The notes beneath the pieces are model-generated. The model was not told the DNA's origin, searched no databases, and saw only the letters and a program-made list of their open reading frames with translations. A DNA stretch of 64,000 bases, from positions 428,304 through 492,303 of the forward strand of contig NZ_VCAO01000001.1 of assembly GCF_005884405.1 (NCBI RefSeq), read 5' to 3'. How positions within the stretch are numbered: the first letter of the stretch is position 1; each line of letters opens with the position of its first letter. The stretch is from Qipengyuania marisflavi. GTDB lineage: Bacteria > Pseudomonadota > Alphaproteobacteria > Sphingomonadales > Sphingomonadaceae. Below are positions 63,081 to 64,000 of the stretch, one piece after another. Both the position numbers and the translations under genes were made by a program.

Positions 63081-63986
63081 TCAGCAGACTTCGGCAGTGT
63101 TCTCGGGCGGCGGACCGGGCGGTACGCGGCCCGAATGCATATAGAACGGATCGGATTTCAGCTGATGGTTGTCGCCATAGACCCTCCCCAGCGCGGCGTA
63201 GAGCGCAGGGTCGTATTCCGCCAAATCGGTGTGATTTAAAATGCGGCGCCCGCCAAACACCTGCAGCCGGTTGGAATTGAACCAGAACTGCGTGCCCTCG
63301 GCCCAATATTCATCTGCCGTGGTCATAGTATATTCGTTCTGGAACCGCCCCGCCGCCTTGGCATCGGCATAGGCGCTCTCAATCTCGGCATAGAGCGGCA
63401 GATCGGTATGCCGCACCGCGTCGAGTATCTGATGCGCAAATTCGTGGACGAAAATCGTCTCGCCCCAATAGCGGGTGGTGGGCAGGCCCAGCACATCCTC
63501 TTCGGACCCGACCATATGCCGCCCGCCAGTGCCCCGTGCGCGGGCATTCCAATAGGCGCGGTCGGACAGCGCGCCGATCCGCACGTCGTAATGCTTCAGC
63601 TCGCACCGCGTCAGCCGCACATCATCACGCGCCGGTTTCTTCCAGTCGCGCAATTCGGGCAGGTCGAGCAGCGCCTCGTCCTCGGCAATCAACGCAATCC
63701 GGTAATCGTTCGCCGCCAGCCACCGCGCCAGGTCAGGGCGATGGGCGATCATCCCTTGCGCCATGTCGCGCGCGGCTAGGAGGGCCTCCTGCGGCACCTT
63801 TGCAGACGCGATGATCGGGATACCCTCAGCAGCCAGATAGCTCCGGTAAAACGGGTCGAGACCTAGCGCGCTGGGTGGTGCGGCGGGCACAGTTGTGCAG
63901 CCGCACAGCACCAGCGAGGCGAGCCATAAAACTCGCCGCTGCAAATCAATAAACCCGCTTCTTCGGTTCGATGTAAGCCACATCAT
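63081..63986 (-). CDS. Putative gluzincin-like metallopeptidase lipoprotein
   Basis: A 301-residue protein I do not place in a named family. The N-terminus has a hydrophobic segment with a possible lipobox LCGC (Cys30). The central motif HEFAHQ (181-186) is an HExxH metal site, and ADEYWAEGTQFWF (224-236) supplies a downstream Glu in the gluzincin arrangement. EIESAYADAKAAGRF lies between them. The C-terminal part is Asp/Tyr/Asn-rich. It is probably an envelope-anchored zinc peptidase with an ATLF-like fold. The start ATG 63986 is 14 bases from the window edge; ATG 63983 is also possible. Confidence 0.78.
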   Translation of the reverse strand: MMWLTSNRRSGFIDLQRRVLWLASLVLCGCTTVPAAPPSALGLDPFYRSYLAAEGIPIIASAKVPQEALLAARDMAQGMIAHRPDLARWLAANDYRIALIAEDEALLDLPELRDWKKPARDDVRLTRCELKHYDVRIGALSDRAYWNARARGTGGRHMVGSEEDVLGLPTTRYWGETIFVHEFAHQILDAVRHTDLPLYAEIESAYADAKAAGRFQNEYTMTTADEYWAEGTQFWFNSNRLQVFGGRRILNHTDLAEYDPALYAALGRVYGDNHQLKSDPFYMHSGRVPPGPPPENTAEVC

Positions 63987-64000
63987 CCGTCAGGGTGAAT

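Overview
The window is high-GC (I estimate mid-60s %), densely packed bacterial chromosome. Gene content points to an alphaproteobacterium of the Sphingomonadales, most likely Erythrobacteraceae: the exosortase A (XrtA) exopolysaccharide locus in sphingomonad form, a GTTC-N7-GTTC LexA-type box, dense ATGA/GTGA start-stop overlaps, and the style of the housekeeping proteins. Genus is inference. I see no rRNA, tRNA, CRISPR array, insertion sequence, phage gene or att site.

Layout. 1-1545: the 3' part of zapE and a YhhW-type pirin. 1542-13703: a long leftward XrtA exopolysaccharide operon. In transcription order it encodes a Wza-like export lipoprotein, a Wzz-like chain-length protein, a tyrosine autokinase, an outer-membrane beta-barrel, an ExeA-like ATPase, a polysaccharide deacetylase, a FemAB-like transferase, a glycosyltransferase, exosortase A and an asparagine-synthase-like amidotransferase. 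13869-19444: the accessory arm of the same locus. A PLP decarboxylase and an AMP-forming ligase run left; a GNAT protein, an acyl carrier protein and two alpha/beta hydrolases run right. Together these look like an assembly, export and decoration system for a secreted polysaccharide, with an acyl- or aminoacyl-activation module whose chemistry is unknown.

19436-27602 (leftward housekeeping): RlmD-like methyltransferase, Nnr, a small lipoprotein, IlvD, N-formylglutamate amidohydrolase, IspE and ETF-ubiquinone oxidoreductase. 27683-31844 (rightward): a degenerate uracil-DNA-glycosylase-like protein, a soluble lytic transglycosylase, MoaB, and a PA0069-type radical SAM protein behind the LexA-type box. 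31867-41077 (leftward): DUF1330 protein, RluE-like pseudouridine synthase, fatty acyl-CoA ligase, DnaE, glutathione peroxidase, a secreted protein, LolD and LolC/E. 41263-43896 (rightward): PurF, an SDR and a PilZ protein. 44007-47861 (leftward): serine hydrolase, cyclopropane synthase, photolyase. 47903-50307: PAP2 phosphatase, YdjM-like membrane protein, EF-hand lipoprotein. 50446-53414: KorAB. 53605-58777: RppH, two small secreted proteins, RsmB-type methyltransferase, GuaB, 3-hydroxybutyrate dehydrogenase. 58854 to the end: YpfJ-like metallopeptidase, a BlaR1-like/BlaI-like sensor-repressor pair, secreted cyclophilin, a membrane protein and a metallopeptidase-like lipoprotein.

There is no gene-free stretch longer than 300 bases. 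The largest gaps are 25706-25952 (inverted-repeat elements), 53415-53604 (divergent korA/rppH promoters, nothing clear seen), 57824-58009 (palindromic repeat), 41078-41262 (divergent lolC/purF, nothing clear seen) and 13704-13868 (upstream of the exopolysaccharide operon, with short direct repeats). Many start codons were moved inward from the longest possible reading frame, using ribosome-binding sites, start-stop overlaps or family N-termini; the reason is given in each entry.
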